Of a DNA stretch of 64,000 nt, positions 14,526 through 22,702 are shown piece by piece (positions within the stretch are counted from its first letter, which is position 1; each line of letters starts with the position of its first letter). A program made the translations under genes and the position numbers. Source of the DNA: JANRKB01 sp033763695 (GTDB lineage Bacteria > Planctomycetota > Phycisphaerae > Phycisphaerales > UBA1924); the NCBI GenBank assembly GCA_033763695.1, contig JANRKB010000002.1, positions 62,001 to 126,000 of the forward strand. The letters run 5' to 3'. The notes beneath the pieces are model-generated. The model saw only the letters and a list, made by a program, of their open reading frames with translations, had not been told where the DNA came from and did not search any database.

Positions 14526-17036
14526 ATGGCCAGCATGAACAGCTCCAGCATCGCGTCGCGTCCGTCGGACCGCTTCAACACCGCGGCGGCTTGGACGGCC
14601 GCGATCCTCGCCACCCTCGCGGGCACGGCGATCGGCTATGCCCAGACCGCGCCCGCGGCCCCCGGCCCTGACCAGGCCCCGCCGCGCAGCCCGATGGCCA
14701 AGGCCGCCATGGAGCAGGCCAAGTCCGCTCCCGTCCTCCGCGACCCCATGGCCAACAAGGCCGGCGCAAACAACCAGAACGCCGGCGCCGCCAAGATCCA
14801 GGTTGACCCCAACCTCGTCGTCGACATCCACGTCAACAACGAAGACCTCGGCAACGTCCTCGAGATGCTCAGCATCCAGAGCCAGCGCAACATCGTCGCC
14901 AACAAGGACGTCTCCGCTCGCGTCACCGCCAACCTCTACGGCGTCACCTTCTACGAGGCCCTCGACGCCATCCTCCACGCCAACGGCTTCGGCTACCTTG
15001 AGCGCGGCAACTTCATCTACGTCTACACCCTCGAGCAGCTCCAGCAGATCGAGCAGGCCTCGCGCCAGCGCGTCTGGAAGACCATCAAGCTCAACTATCT
15101 CAACGCCATCGACGCCGGTGAGTTCGCCAAGCCCCTCCTCTCCGAAGGCGCTCAGCTCAAGACCAACGGCAAGACCGCCAACTTCGACATCCCCGAGAAG
15201 ACCCCCGTCGGCGCTGACCAGTTCGCCCTCCAGGGCACCCTCGTCGTCTTCGACTATCCCGAGAACGTCGACGAGATCGAGAAGCTGATCAAGTCTCTCG
15301 ACACCCGCCCCCAGATGGTCCTCGTCGAGGCCACCGTCCTCCAGACCGCGCTCAACGAAGCCAACGCCTTCGGCGTCGACTTCTCGCTCATCTCCAACCT
15401 CTCCTTCCAGGACTTCGTCGGCGTCGGCGGCCCGCTCAAGACCAGCGACGCTCTCATCGCCGGCAACAGTGTCAAGCTCAAGGACCCCAGCAAGTCCGAC
15501 ACCTACGCCCCCGCGGGCGGTCGTGACGCCACCAGCGTGAACTCCACCGCGGGCAACACCGCCGGCGCGTCCACGATGAAGATCGGCTTTGTCAACAAGG
15601 ACATCAGCGTCTTCCTCCGCGTCCTCGACGAAGTCACCGACTCGACCGTGCTGAGCAATCCCAAGATTCTCGCACTCAACCGCATGCCCAGCCGCGTCCT
15701 CGTCGGTCAGCGCGTCGGTTACCTCAACACCACGTCCACCGACACCGCAACGACCCAGACCGTCGAGTTCCTGGACACTGGTACGCAGCTTTACTTCCGT
15801 CCCTTCGTCACCAACGAAGGCGTGATCCGCCTTGAGCTCAAGCCTCAGGTCTCGACCGCCGTCGTCCGCGACGTCCGCAACTCCACCGGTCAGACCGTCA
15901 CCGTCCCCGACGAAATCACCAACGAACTCGTCACCAACGTCATGGTCAAGGACGGCCAGACCGTCGTCCTCGGCGGCCTCTTCCGCGAAGCCACCAAGAG
16001 CACGCGCCGCCAGGTGCCCCTCTTCGGCGACATCCCGATCATCGGGCAGGCGTTCCGCGGCAACGACGACTCCACCGAGCGCAACGAGATCATCTTCCTC
16101 ATCACCCCGACCATCGTGAACGACCAGACGCTCACCGACGCCGGCGAGCGCGGCAAGCAGTCCGTCGAGCGCGTCCGCGCCGGTGCACGCCAGGGTGTCC
16201 TGCCCTTCAGCCGCGATCGCATGACGAGCGAGAAGCTCATCGAAGCCGAAGCTCTGGCTGCCGAGGGCAATACCGAGAAGGCGCTCTGGAAGACCCAGCA
16301 GGCCCTCTGGTTCAACCCGCGCCAGCCCGACGCCATCGCGCTGCGTGAGAAGCTCCAGGGCAAGAAGACCACCAGCGTCCTGCACCGCAGCCTCCTCGAG
16401 GACGCGATGCACGGCGAGGCTCAGTCCAGCATGCGGACCGACGCCGCCCCCGCGCTTGCTCCCGCTTCCTTCATCCCCGGCGCAACCTCGACCGGTGCGG
16501 CATCGATCCTGCCGCCCCCGGCCGAGCCCGTCGCCTCGGCACCGGTCGTCGCCCCAGTCGTCGCACCAGTGGTCGCCCCAGTCGAGCCCGCCCCCGCGGC
16601 CACGCAGGCTGTCGCCAATGACACGCCCAGCGAGGCCGCGACGGACTCGGCTCTGCCCGTGACCGGCGAGACGCCCGCCGCTCTGCCCACCGCCGAGCCG
16701 ACGAGCGTTCCTGCCAACACGACGCCCGACGCGACCCAAGCCAACCTTCAGGCCAACCTGCAGGCCAGCCAGCCCAACCTGGTGAATCCGGCCGACGCGC
16801 AGGTCCAGGCCCAGGCCCTCGAAGCCATGGTCGCCGAAGGCCTGCTCGCCCAGCCGCAGCAGCCCGTGATGGTCCCCGCCAATCAGTTCCAGACGCCCGG
16901 CTACAGCGGCCGTTTCGCGGGCTTCTTCCGCGGCTTCATGCCTCGCCCCGCCGCCGTCCCCGCCCAGCAGGTGCCCGCCGCTCAGCCCACGCTGACCAGC
17001 GTCCCCACCACCGCACCGGCGACCGAGCAGAAGTAA
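14526..17036 (+). CDS. Type II/IV secretion system secretin with long Ala/Pro-rich C-terminal tail
   Basis: 836 residues. The ATG at 14526 follows GAGG and gives a signal-peptide-like N-terminus ending IGYAQT. Residues ~95-170 form an STN/N0-type domain (IHVNNEDLGNVLEMLSIQSQ, then YLERGNFIYVYT). Secretin N-type repeats follow to ~300. Residues ~340-540 are the outer-membrane channel domain with VLGGLFREATK and VPLFGDIPIIGQAFRG, then NEIIFLITPTIV, the hallmark of GspD/PilQ pores. A TPR-like helix pair (LIEAEALAAEGNTEKALWKT) follows at ~575. The last ~200 residues are low-complexity Ala/Pro/Val/Gln, which is unusual. It probably forms the outer-membrane ring for pilus or protein export. The next gene encodes a TPR lipoprotein, a likely pilotin-like partner. 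Whether it is PilQ or GspD is undecided. Confidence 0.88.
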   Translation: MASMNSSSIASRPSDRFNTAAAWTAAILATLAGTAIGYAQTAPAAPGPDQAPPRSPMAKAAMEQAKSAPVLRDPMANKAGANNQNAGAAKIQVDPNLVVDIHVNNEDLGNVLEMLSIQSQRNIVANKDVSARVTANLYGVTFYEALDAILHANGFGYLERGNFIYVYTLEQLQQIEQASRQRVWKTIKLNYLNAIDAGEFAKPLLSEGAQLKTNGKTANFDIPEKTPVGADQFALQGTLVVFDYPENVDEIEKLIKSLDTRPQMVLVEATVLQTALNEANAFGVDFSLISNLSFQDFVGVGGPLKTSDALIAGNSVKLKDPSKSDTYAPAGGRDATSVNSTAGNTAGASTMKIGFVNKDISVFLRVLDEVTDSTVLSNPKILALNRMPSRVLVGQRVGYLNTTSTDTATTQTVEFLDTGTQLYFRPFVTNEGVIRLELKPQVSTAVVRDVRNSTGQTVTVPDEITNELVTNVMVKDGQTVVLGGLFREATKSTRRQVPLFGDIPIIGQAFRGNDDSTERNEIIFLITPTIVNDQTLTDAGERGKQSVERVRAGARQGVLPFSRDRMTSEKLIEAEALAAEGNTEKALWKTQQALWFNPRQPDAIALREKLQGKKTTSVLHRSLLEDAMHGEAQSSMRTDAAPALAPASFIPGATSTGAASILPPPAEPVASAPVVAPVVAPVVAPVEPAPAATQAVANDTPSEAATDSALPVTGETPAALPTAEPTSVPANTTPDATQANLQANLQASQPNLVNPADAQVQAQALEAMVAEGLLAQPQQPVMVPANQFQTPGYSGRFAGFFRGFMPRPAAVPAQQVPAAQPTLTSVPTTAPATEQK

Positions 17037-17062
17037 CGCTCGCCTAGTCCAGACACGTCGCG

Positions 17063-17095
17063 AGGCCGGGTGTGGTGCCCGGCCTTGCTTCTTTT
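17063..17095 (+). terminator. Intrinsic terminator after the secretin
   Basis: An 8-bp stem AGGCCGGG/CCCGGCCT with a 7-nt loop is followed by TGCTTCTTTTT, starting 27 bp after the secretin stop. Confidence 0.75.
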
Positions 17096-17221
17096 TCGCC
17101 CCGCCGCCCACACCGCCCCGGCGTGGCTTGCCGCGACTTTTCGGACTTGCCTCAAGCGACCCCCGCCAAGGACCGAGAAATCAAAGTCCGCTCTCTGCGT
17201 CCTTCCACGGAGCCATCCCCG

Positions 17222-18535
17222 ATGCGTCACACCGCCCGCCTCGCCTCCCTCCGCACTCTCGCGCTCGCCCCCGCCTTCGCACTGGGCCTTTGCACCCTCG
17301 CGACCTTCGCGGGCTGCGCCGGCGTGGGCCACGGCGAATACACCAAGCAGCACATCAGCGCCGCCAACATCAAGATGCAGGCGATGAAGTCCGCCACCGA
17401 GTTTGAGATGGCCAAGCAGGCCTTCCTCGCGGGCGATCTCGACAAGGCTCTGCGCACGGTCGATCGCTCCATCGCCATGACGCCCGAAGTCCCCAAGTGC
17501 CGCACCCTGCGGGCCCGCATCCTGATGGAGATGGGCGACATGGAAGGCGCCTCGCGCAGCCTCAAGGACGCCGAAGAACTCTGCAACAAACCCGAAGACA
17601 AGACCGGCCTGCTCGCACCCGTGGACAATCAGCAGAAGGTCGATGTGCAGTACTACAGCGGCATTCTCGCCGAGCGCCTGCAGCGCCGCGAGGAAGCCCT
17701 CGCCCGCTATGAAGCCGCCGCCAAACTCGATCCCTCCAGCTCGCAGTATGTCGTTGCCGCCGCCGAGATCATGATCGACCTGGATCGCATGCCCCAGGCC
17801 GAGCAGTTCCTCAATGAGGCTCAGGCCAACTTCCCCAGCAGCGCGGGCGTGCGCCAGACGCTCGGCCACATCGCGATGATGAAGAACGACGTCAAGCGTG
17901 CCGCCGAACTCTTCAATGAAGCACGCCTGCTCGCCCCCGACGACAACGGCATCCTCGAAGACCTTGTCCGCGCTCAGATGGCCCTGGGCCAGTGGGCCGA
18001 AGCCGAGTACACGCTCGCCAAGATGCTCAACCTTGAGGCCAACAAGGGCCGCCGCGACCTGCTCCACATGCGCGCCGAATGCCTCACCCGCATCGATCGC
18101 GTGCTCGAAGCCCGCGAGGTCTACATCAAGCTCACCGCCGATCAGGCCGGTGCCGCTGACGTCCGCGCCTGGACCGAACTGGGCAACGTCTCGCTCAAAC
18201 TCAAGGACCTCAATCGCCTCCGCGTCTGCGCCTCGCGCGTCATCGCGATCGCGCCCGAGCAGCCCGACGGCTACGTGCTCAAGGCTCTTTGGCAGCGCCG
18301 CCAGGGTGACCTGCAGGGTGCTGCCGCCAGCCTCCAGCAGGCCCTCCAGTTCAAGTCCGATGCCGACACGCTCGTCATGCTCGGCGTCGTCTATCGCGAC
18401 CTGAATCGCGTCGATGACGCCCGCAAGGCCTTCGGCGCGGCACTCAACGCCGACGCCAACAGCGAGCTCGCCTCCCGCGCGCTCTCTGAACTCGAACACA
18501 ACGCCGCAATGGCGACCGTGCCCACGCAGGAGTGA
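17222..18535 (+). CDS. TPR-repeat lipoprotein
   Basis: 437 residues. The ATG at 17222 follows GGAG (17209-17212). A lipoprotein signal ends TFAGC with the acceptor Cys32. The rest is a run of about ten 34-residue TPR helices, for example AFLAGDLDKALRTVDRSIAM, ERLQRREEALARYEAAAKLD and AEAEYTLAKMLNLEANKGR. TPR lipoproteins such as PilF/PilW help secretins assemble, and the position after the secretin gene suggests that job here. An intervening terminator means separate or read-through transcription. Other TPR roles such as envelope assembly cannot be excluded. Confidence 0.85.
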   Translation: MRHTARLASLRTLALAPAFALGLCTLATFAGCAGVGHGEYTKQHISAANIKMQAMKSATEFEMAKQAFLAGDLDKALRTVDRSIAMTPEVPKCRTLRARILMEMGDMEGASRSLKDAEELCNKPEDKTGLLAPVDNQQKVDVQYYSGILAERLQRREEALARYEAAAKLDPSSSQYVVAAAEIMIDLDRMPQAEQFLNEAQANFPSSAGVRQTLGHIAMMKNDVKRAAELFNEARLLAPDDNGILEDLVRAQMALGQWAEAEYTLAKMLNLEANKGRRDLLHMRAECLTRIDRVLEAREVYIKLTADQAGAADVRAWTELGNVSLKLKDLNRLRVCASRVIAIAPEQPDGYVLKALWQRRQGDLQGAAASLQQALQFKSDADTLVMLGVVYRDLNRVDDARKAFGAALNADANSELASRALSELEHNAAMATVPTQE

Positions 18536-18596
18536 CCCCTGCCTGAACTGCGATGCCCGCACATGGGCGTCATGAATCCCGCTGGTGGTGAGATGG

Positions 18597-18630
18597 ACGC
18601 TCCCCGCGATCACACGCGGGGAGCGTTTTT
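18597..18630. terminator. Strong terminator between convergent genes
   Basis: A 12-bp perfect stem ACGCTCCCCGCG/CGCGGGGAGCGT with a 6-nt loop and a TTTTT run on the plus strand. It ends at the stop codon of the minus-strand glycosyltransferase gene. Confidence 0.9.
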
Positions 18631-20933
18631 CACTTCGCCTTCGCCCCAAGCTCAAACAGAGCGACCCCGCCCGGCCACTGCTTCACCGGCGCGCCCAGCA
18701 CACGCGCCACCTGCTCCACCGCCGCGGGCGGCAAGCGCGGATCCCACCACGTCGAGCCTTTCGCGCCGCTCCCCTTCCCAAGCCGCGCAATCTCCGACGC
18801 ATTGATCAACAGGTGCGTATACCCCTCGTCGCGCAGCACGCCGACCCACGCGCTCGCTTCGCCGCCCGCCAGCGCCGCACGCGTCAGCGGATGCGTATCC
18901 CACGTCGTCGCATACCCCGTCCCACGCGGGTAATACAGCGGCGCGGCATCACCCAACAGCAGCACGCGTGATCCCTTCGCCAGCACCACCCGCGTGTACG
19001 CCTGCGGCCCAAGTTCGTCCACAAGTTCCGGTCGCTGCCGCAGCGCATCCGGCGTGTCCCCGACCAACTCGCGGAACGTCTCGCCGCTGAACGCGCCGCA
19101 CCCCAGCGCCAGCCCATCCGCAGGCCGCGGCAGATCCGCCGCCCGCTCACGCGGCACAAGCGTGTCCCACGTCGCGCCCGCCGACATGCCCGGTGTCCGC
19201 TGCGCCGCCGTGAGCGCAAGCACGATCACCAAGTTCGCCAAGGCACACACGCGCCAGAACATCGCGCCCCCCGCCGCCGCGCACGCCACGCCCACGCACG
19301 CCAGCCCCGGCACCAGCAGCGGCATCAAGAACCGTGATTGCAAGTGCGTCAAGAAGAGCCACACCACGAGTTGCCCGACAATGCCCAGCACCAGCACCAC
19401 GAAGACGCGGCCCACTCCGGCCCGGCCCCGCGCGTGCGCTGCGAGCGCGCCAATCGCAGCAACCAGCACAACGACAAACACGCCGTACTGCGGGTGCATG
19501 ATGCCGCGATGCCGCACGCCCGCAGGATCGCTGGCGTCGGCGACAAAGAGCATCCGCACCCGCTCCCACAGCGTGCCATCAAACGTGTGTGCCGACGCGA
19601 ACCGCGTGAACTGCTCCGCCGTCCAGTGCGCCGAGCCCAGCAGCGTGTGCCCCAGCGGAAACAGCGGATTGCCCCCCGCCATCGAATTGCGAATCGTCCA
19701 CGGCAGCAGCGTCACCACGCCGACCGCCACGCCCGACACCAACCACCGCCACCACTCACGCCGCGGCGTAAACGCCAGCAACATCACCAACGTCGGCACG
19801 CCGAACATCGGCCCCGCCGTCGGCTTCACGCCAATCGCGCCGCCCAGCAGCATCGCGACCACCACGCCGCGTTGCAGCGGGCCATATCCCGGTGACGCCG
19901 CCGCGAGCATCGCTCCCGCGCCCAGCGCGAGCATCGCCGGTTCGTTGTACGCCAGCGTTCCCGTCACCACCATCCACGGCGTGGTGATCATCAGCGCGAA
20001 CACCACCCAGCGCGCAACCACGACGCGCGATTCATCCACGCCCGCCCGCCGCGCGAGAGTGACACCCAGTTCCGCCGTCACCCACGCCGCGAGCACCGCC
20101 GTCAGCAGCGTGAACAACTGACACGCCAGCAGCGGCAGGCCGTTGCCCGCCGTCGGGTCACTATCGCTCGTCGTCATCGCACCCATCACGAAGAGATACG
20201 CCCCTTCGATGAACCCGGGTAGATACGAATAGACGTTGTGCTTCAGCGACGACAATCGCCCCGCCGCGAGCCACTCCTTCGGCAGCTGCAAGTGATAACT
20301 CAGCGCGTCGTAGCCGCCAAACTCCGAATCCCACAGCCAACCGGGCGGGCTGCACGCCGCCGCGACCATCACGCCAAGACACACACTCGGCACCAACCAC
20401 CACGCCGAGAGACGCGGGGCGGGGAACTCGCGAAGTGTGCCGAACAATGCCGCGCGACCGCGCCAAACTCTGATCGCGTTCATTCCCGTGACCACGATCA
20501 GTACGAGCGGACCGGCCTTGGCGATTCCTATCAACCCGAACAGTTGAAGCAGGATCAACAGAAACGCAAACCCATACGCCAGCGCAAGTGCCCAAGGCAC
20601 AGGCTTCGCCACCCATCGCTGCCCATCCCAGTGGAGGACGCCCTTGAGCCGCGGCCCGATCGCAAGAACACTGACCAGCACCGCAAACGGCAACGCACAC
20701 GCCACGTCATACACCAGCGACGCCACCACACCCGCCGTCGGCGCGCTGCTCTGCGTGCAAAACAGCACCGCCCCCACCACCACGCCCAACAGCGGCAGCA
20801 GCAACGCCCGCAACCACGGCACCGCCCACGCCGTCACCTCCGCGAACGTCGGCGCAGGAAGCGACGACGCCGGCAGCGACTCACGCCGCTGGGCGTCTGC
20901 GTCTTTGACTCTTGTTTCTTCAGGCGTGCTCAC
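18630..20933 (-). CDS. GT-C family membrane glycosyltransferase
   Basis: 767 residues with more than a dozen hydrophobic helices. The first periplasmic loop, GGYDALSYHLQLPKEWLAAG followed by NVYSYLPGFIEG, matches the PMT/ArnT/RgtA-like family (polyprenol-phosphate-sugar transferases), in which an Asp near this position is catalytic. The C-terminal soluble part (RVLLLGDAAPLYYPRG, then THLLINASEIARLG) is typical of the same family in planctomycetes. It likely transfers a sugar to lipid or protein on the periplasmic side; donor and acceptor are unknown. The start is GTG at 20933: sequence further upstream lies antisense to the fur-like gene. Only 18 bp separate the two divergent start codons. 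Confidence 0.82.
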   Translation of the reverse strand: MSTPEETRVKDADAQRRESLPASSLPAPTFAEVTAWAVPWLRALLLPLLGVVVGAVLFCTQSSAPTAGVVASLVYDVACALPFAVLVSVLAIGPRLKGVLHWDGQRWVAKPVPWALALAYGFAFLLILLQLFGLIGIAKAGPLVLIVVTGMNAIRVWRGRAALFGTLREFPAPRLSAWWLVPSVCLGVMVAAACSPPGWLWDSEFGGYDALSYHLQLPKEWLAAGRLSSLKHNVYSYLPGFIEGAYLFVMGAMTTSDSDPTAGNGLPLLACQLFTLLTAVLAAWVTAELGVTLARRAGVDESRVVVARWVVFALMITTPWMVVTGTLAYNEPAMLALGAGAMLAAASPGYGPLQRGVVVAMLLGGAIGVKPTAGPMFGVPTLVMLLAFTPRREWWRWLVSGVAVGVVTLLPWTIRNSMAGGNPLFPLGHTLLGSAHWTAEQFTRFASAHTFDGTLWERVRMLFVADASDPAGVRHRGIMHPQYGVFVVVLVAAIGALAAHARGRAGVGRVFVVLVLGIVGQLVVWLFLTHLQSRFLMPLLVPGLACVGVACAAAGGAMFWRVCALANLVIVLALTAAQRTPGMSAGATWDTLVPRERAADLPRPADGLALGCGAFSGETFRELVGDTPDALRQRPELVDELGPQAYTRVVLAKGSRVLLLGDAAPLYYPRGTGYATTWDTHPLTRAALAGGEASAWVGVLRDEGYTHLLINASEIARLGKGSGAKGSTWWDPRLPPAAVEQVARVLGAPVKQWPGGVALFELGAKAK

Positions 20934-20951
20934 GCCGCTTAGGATACCGCG

Positions 20952-21413
20952 ATGCCGCCGAATCCTGCCGTCGAGCCCGAGATCATCCAGCCGCTGTGCG
21001 CTGTCTTCCGCCGCGCCCTCAAGAAAGAGGGGCTGAAGTACACCACCGAGCGAGCCCAGATCCTCGACGCGATCATCCGCATCCCCACGCTCTTTGACGC
21101 CGAACGCCTCATCAGCGAACTCAAGCGCCCCGGCATGCGCGTCTCCAAGGCCACCGTCTATCGCACGCTCAAACTCATGATCGACGCCGGCATCCTGCAG
21201 CGCGTCCTCTTCGACGAAGACCACGCCCACTACCAACTCGTCTACGGCACGCGCCCCCAGGACCTCATCATCCGCCTCGACACCCGCAGCGCCGTCGAGA
21301 TCGACGCACCCGAACTCATCGCGCTCCGCGATCGCCTCTGCCGAGAACACGGCCTGATCGCGCGCGGCCACCGCTTCCACGTCTTCGCGGTCGGCCCCGA
21401 AGCATCCAAGTAA
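20952..21413 (+). CDS. Fur-family transcriptional regulator
   Basis: 153 residues. The winged-helix part includes LKYTTERAQILDAI, FDAERLISELKRPGMRVSKA and TVYRTLKLMIDAGIL, the recognition region of Fur, Zur and PerR. The dimerisation domain retains DEDHAHYQLVYG, where His residues serve as metal ligands. However, the CxxC pair that usually follows (CGKVxEF region) reads GTRPQD, so the structural zinc site is absent. It is likely a metal- or peroxide-responsive repressor, and which metal cannot be told. It starts with ATG 18 bp from the divergent glycosyltransferase start. A TAGGAT hexamer ends 6 nt before the ATG, suggesting a possible leaderless transcript. Confidence 0.9.
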   Translation: MPPNPAVEPEIIQPLCAVFRRALKKEGLKYTTERAQILDAIIRIPTLFDAERLISELKRPGMRVSKATVYRTLKLMIDAGILQRVLFDEDHAHYQLVYGTRPQDLIIRLDTRSAVEIDAPELIALRDRLCREHGLIARGHRFHVFAVGPEASK

Positions 21414-21428
21414 TCACATCGATGCTTC
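21399..21428. terminator. Possible shared hairpin at convergent 3' ends
   Basis: GAAGCATC 21399-21406 pairs with GATGCTTC 21421-21428 across the 17-bp gap between the fur-like and araC-like stop codons. No T-run is present, so its strength as a terminator is uncertain. Confidence 0.35.
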
Positions 21429-21430
21429 GC

Positions 21431-22375
21431 TCAACCCGCGGCCATCGTCTGCAACTGACCCTTCAGCAGCAGATTCAGCTCATCGCGGCTTGAATCCAGC
21501 ATCGCCTTGCGCACCACGCTCGGCGGCACGCCAAACTCACGCCGGAACGCCTCAGTGAAGTGGCTGTGCGACGAATACCCGGCATTGATCGCCAGATCCG
21601 TCAGCCCTTGATTGTTCTGCGTCAGCCCGTCCACGCACGCCCGCAGCCGCAGACGATTCAGATAGCGATGGATCGACAGCCCCGTCGCCTTCTTGAACAT
21701 GCGGCACAGATGGAAGGGCGAAACCTCGGCCTCTTCACTGATCTCATTGAGCGTGATCCGCTCGCGGAACTGCAGCGCGAGGAACGCCTTCACCTTCGCC
21801 ACGCAGCGCGCATGCTCGCGTGCCGCGCCGGCCAGTGCCGCGCCCGTCGGACGCTGCCCCTGCTCGGTGTACGCCGTCTGCACCAGTTCACCCACCAGCC
21901 GCAGCACGGCTTCCTCGATCGCGATCGACGCATCCTCGCCGCCCCGCGCCGCACGCTCATACGCCAGCCGCTGCAGCAGGAACGCCCGCGGCTCAACGCC
22001 CACCACATCGAAGCTGAAGAGACGATCCGGGCGATCCGCCGCCACCGGGTCCCACATGCTCACGACATCGCGCACCAGTCGCGGCGACAACCGGAACACC
22101 ACACAGTTGTTCCCACTCCCGCCCGGATGGCTGAACCGGAACGACTCGCCCGGATTGAACAGCACCGCATGGTTCGGATCCGCGAACGCCGTCACGGGCC
22201 CGCGATGCTTCACAAACAACCCCGAGCGCGGGATCGCAATCAGATAGTCGCGGGCCGTGCACACCGGCCCGGGCTCCTCGCTCGTCGGGCGGCACGTGCT
22301 GTGCCCCACGCTCACCAGCGAGCCCTGGTAGACATAGTTCAGGCTGAACTCATCGATCGCGGAAGAGAAGCCCAT
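21431..22375 (-). CDS. AraC-family transcriptional regulator
   Basis: 314 residues. The N-terminal ~200 residues are a cupin-like effector domain (HAVLFNPGESFRFSHPGG). The C-terminal two helix-turn-helix motifs are clear: ITLNEISEEAEVSPFHLCRM followed by FKKATGLSIHRYL, then LTDLAINAGYSSHSHFTEAF ahead of RREFGVPPS. The ATG at 22375 is preferred over 22384 because AGGA lies 8 nt before it on the coding strand. It is divergent from a GH31 alpha-glucosidase gene 327 bp away, a common arrangement for a sugar-responsive activator, so that gene is the likely target. The effector is unknown. Confidence 0.9.
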   Translation of the reverse strand: MGFSSAIDEFSLNYVYQGSLVSVGHSTCRPTSEEPGPVCTARDYLIAIPRSGLFVKHRGPVTAFADPNHAVLFNPGESFRFSHPGGSGNNCVVFRLSPRLVRDVVSMWDPVAADRPDRLFSFDVVGVEPRAFLLQRLAYERAARGGEDASIAIEEAVLRLVGELVQTAYTEQGQRPTGAALAGAAREHARCVAKVKAFLALQFRERITLNEISEEAEVSPFHLCRMFKKATGLSIHRYLNRLRLRACVDGLTQNNQGLTDLAINAGYSSHSHFTEAFRREFGVPPSVVRKAMLDSSRDELNLLLKGQLQTMAAG

Positions 22376-22435
22376 CTTGCACATCCTGCGGCGTTGCCGC
22401 CATCCCCACGATGGCCCAACTGTCCCGACGCCAGT

Positions 22436-22477
22436 GAAAAGTCATCGCGCCCGACCCCGAGTCGGTGACGACTTTTC
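22436..22477. other. Long hairpin between araC-like and GH31 genes
   Basis: GAAAAGTC 22436-22443 pairs with GACTTTTC 22470-22477, with an inner CCGAC/GTCGG stem. It lies in the 327-bp divergent gap. A TTGACA at 22637-22642 could be a -35 box for the GH31 gene, but no good -10 follows. Nothing else was recognised in the gap. Confidence 0.4.
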
Positions 22478-22702
22478 TTCGTCGCTGATTTGTCCCGGAA
22501 GGCCCCTGAGGAGAACGCCGCATCATCCATGCCGGCGCCCGCCAACCTCCCGCGGACTCTGTCCCGCATCTGCAATGCGGGACATCAATCTGACACCCAT
22601 CAATCTGGAAAGTTCCGCCTACGCTTGCGAGTTTGTTTGACACACTCGCTCGAACGTCCTGATGCGCGACACCCACGATTCACGTCACAAAAAGCGGACA
22701 CC

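Noticed and set aside
14496..17111. 871-codon open frame antisense to the secretin, and similar long antisense frames at 27552-30398, 41434-43134, 46423-47742, 48693-50069 and 50127-52136
   Set aside because: They mirror genuine genes in GC-rich DNA, have biased Arg/Gly/Asp or Ala composition, no recognisable domains and no ribosome-binding sites.
20934..21380. N-terminal extension of the glycosyltransferase antisense to the fur-like gene
   Set aside because: It has no hydrophobic or family-like sequence and overlaps a complete Fur-family gene; the GTG at 20933 gives the expected length.
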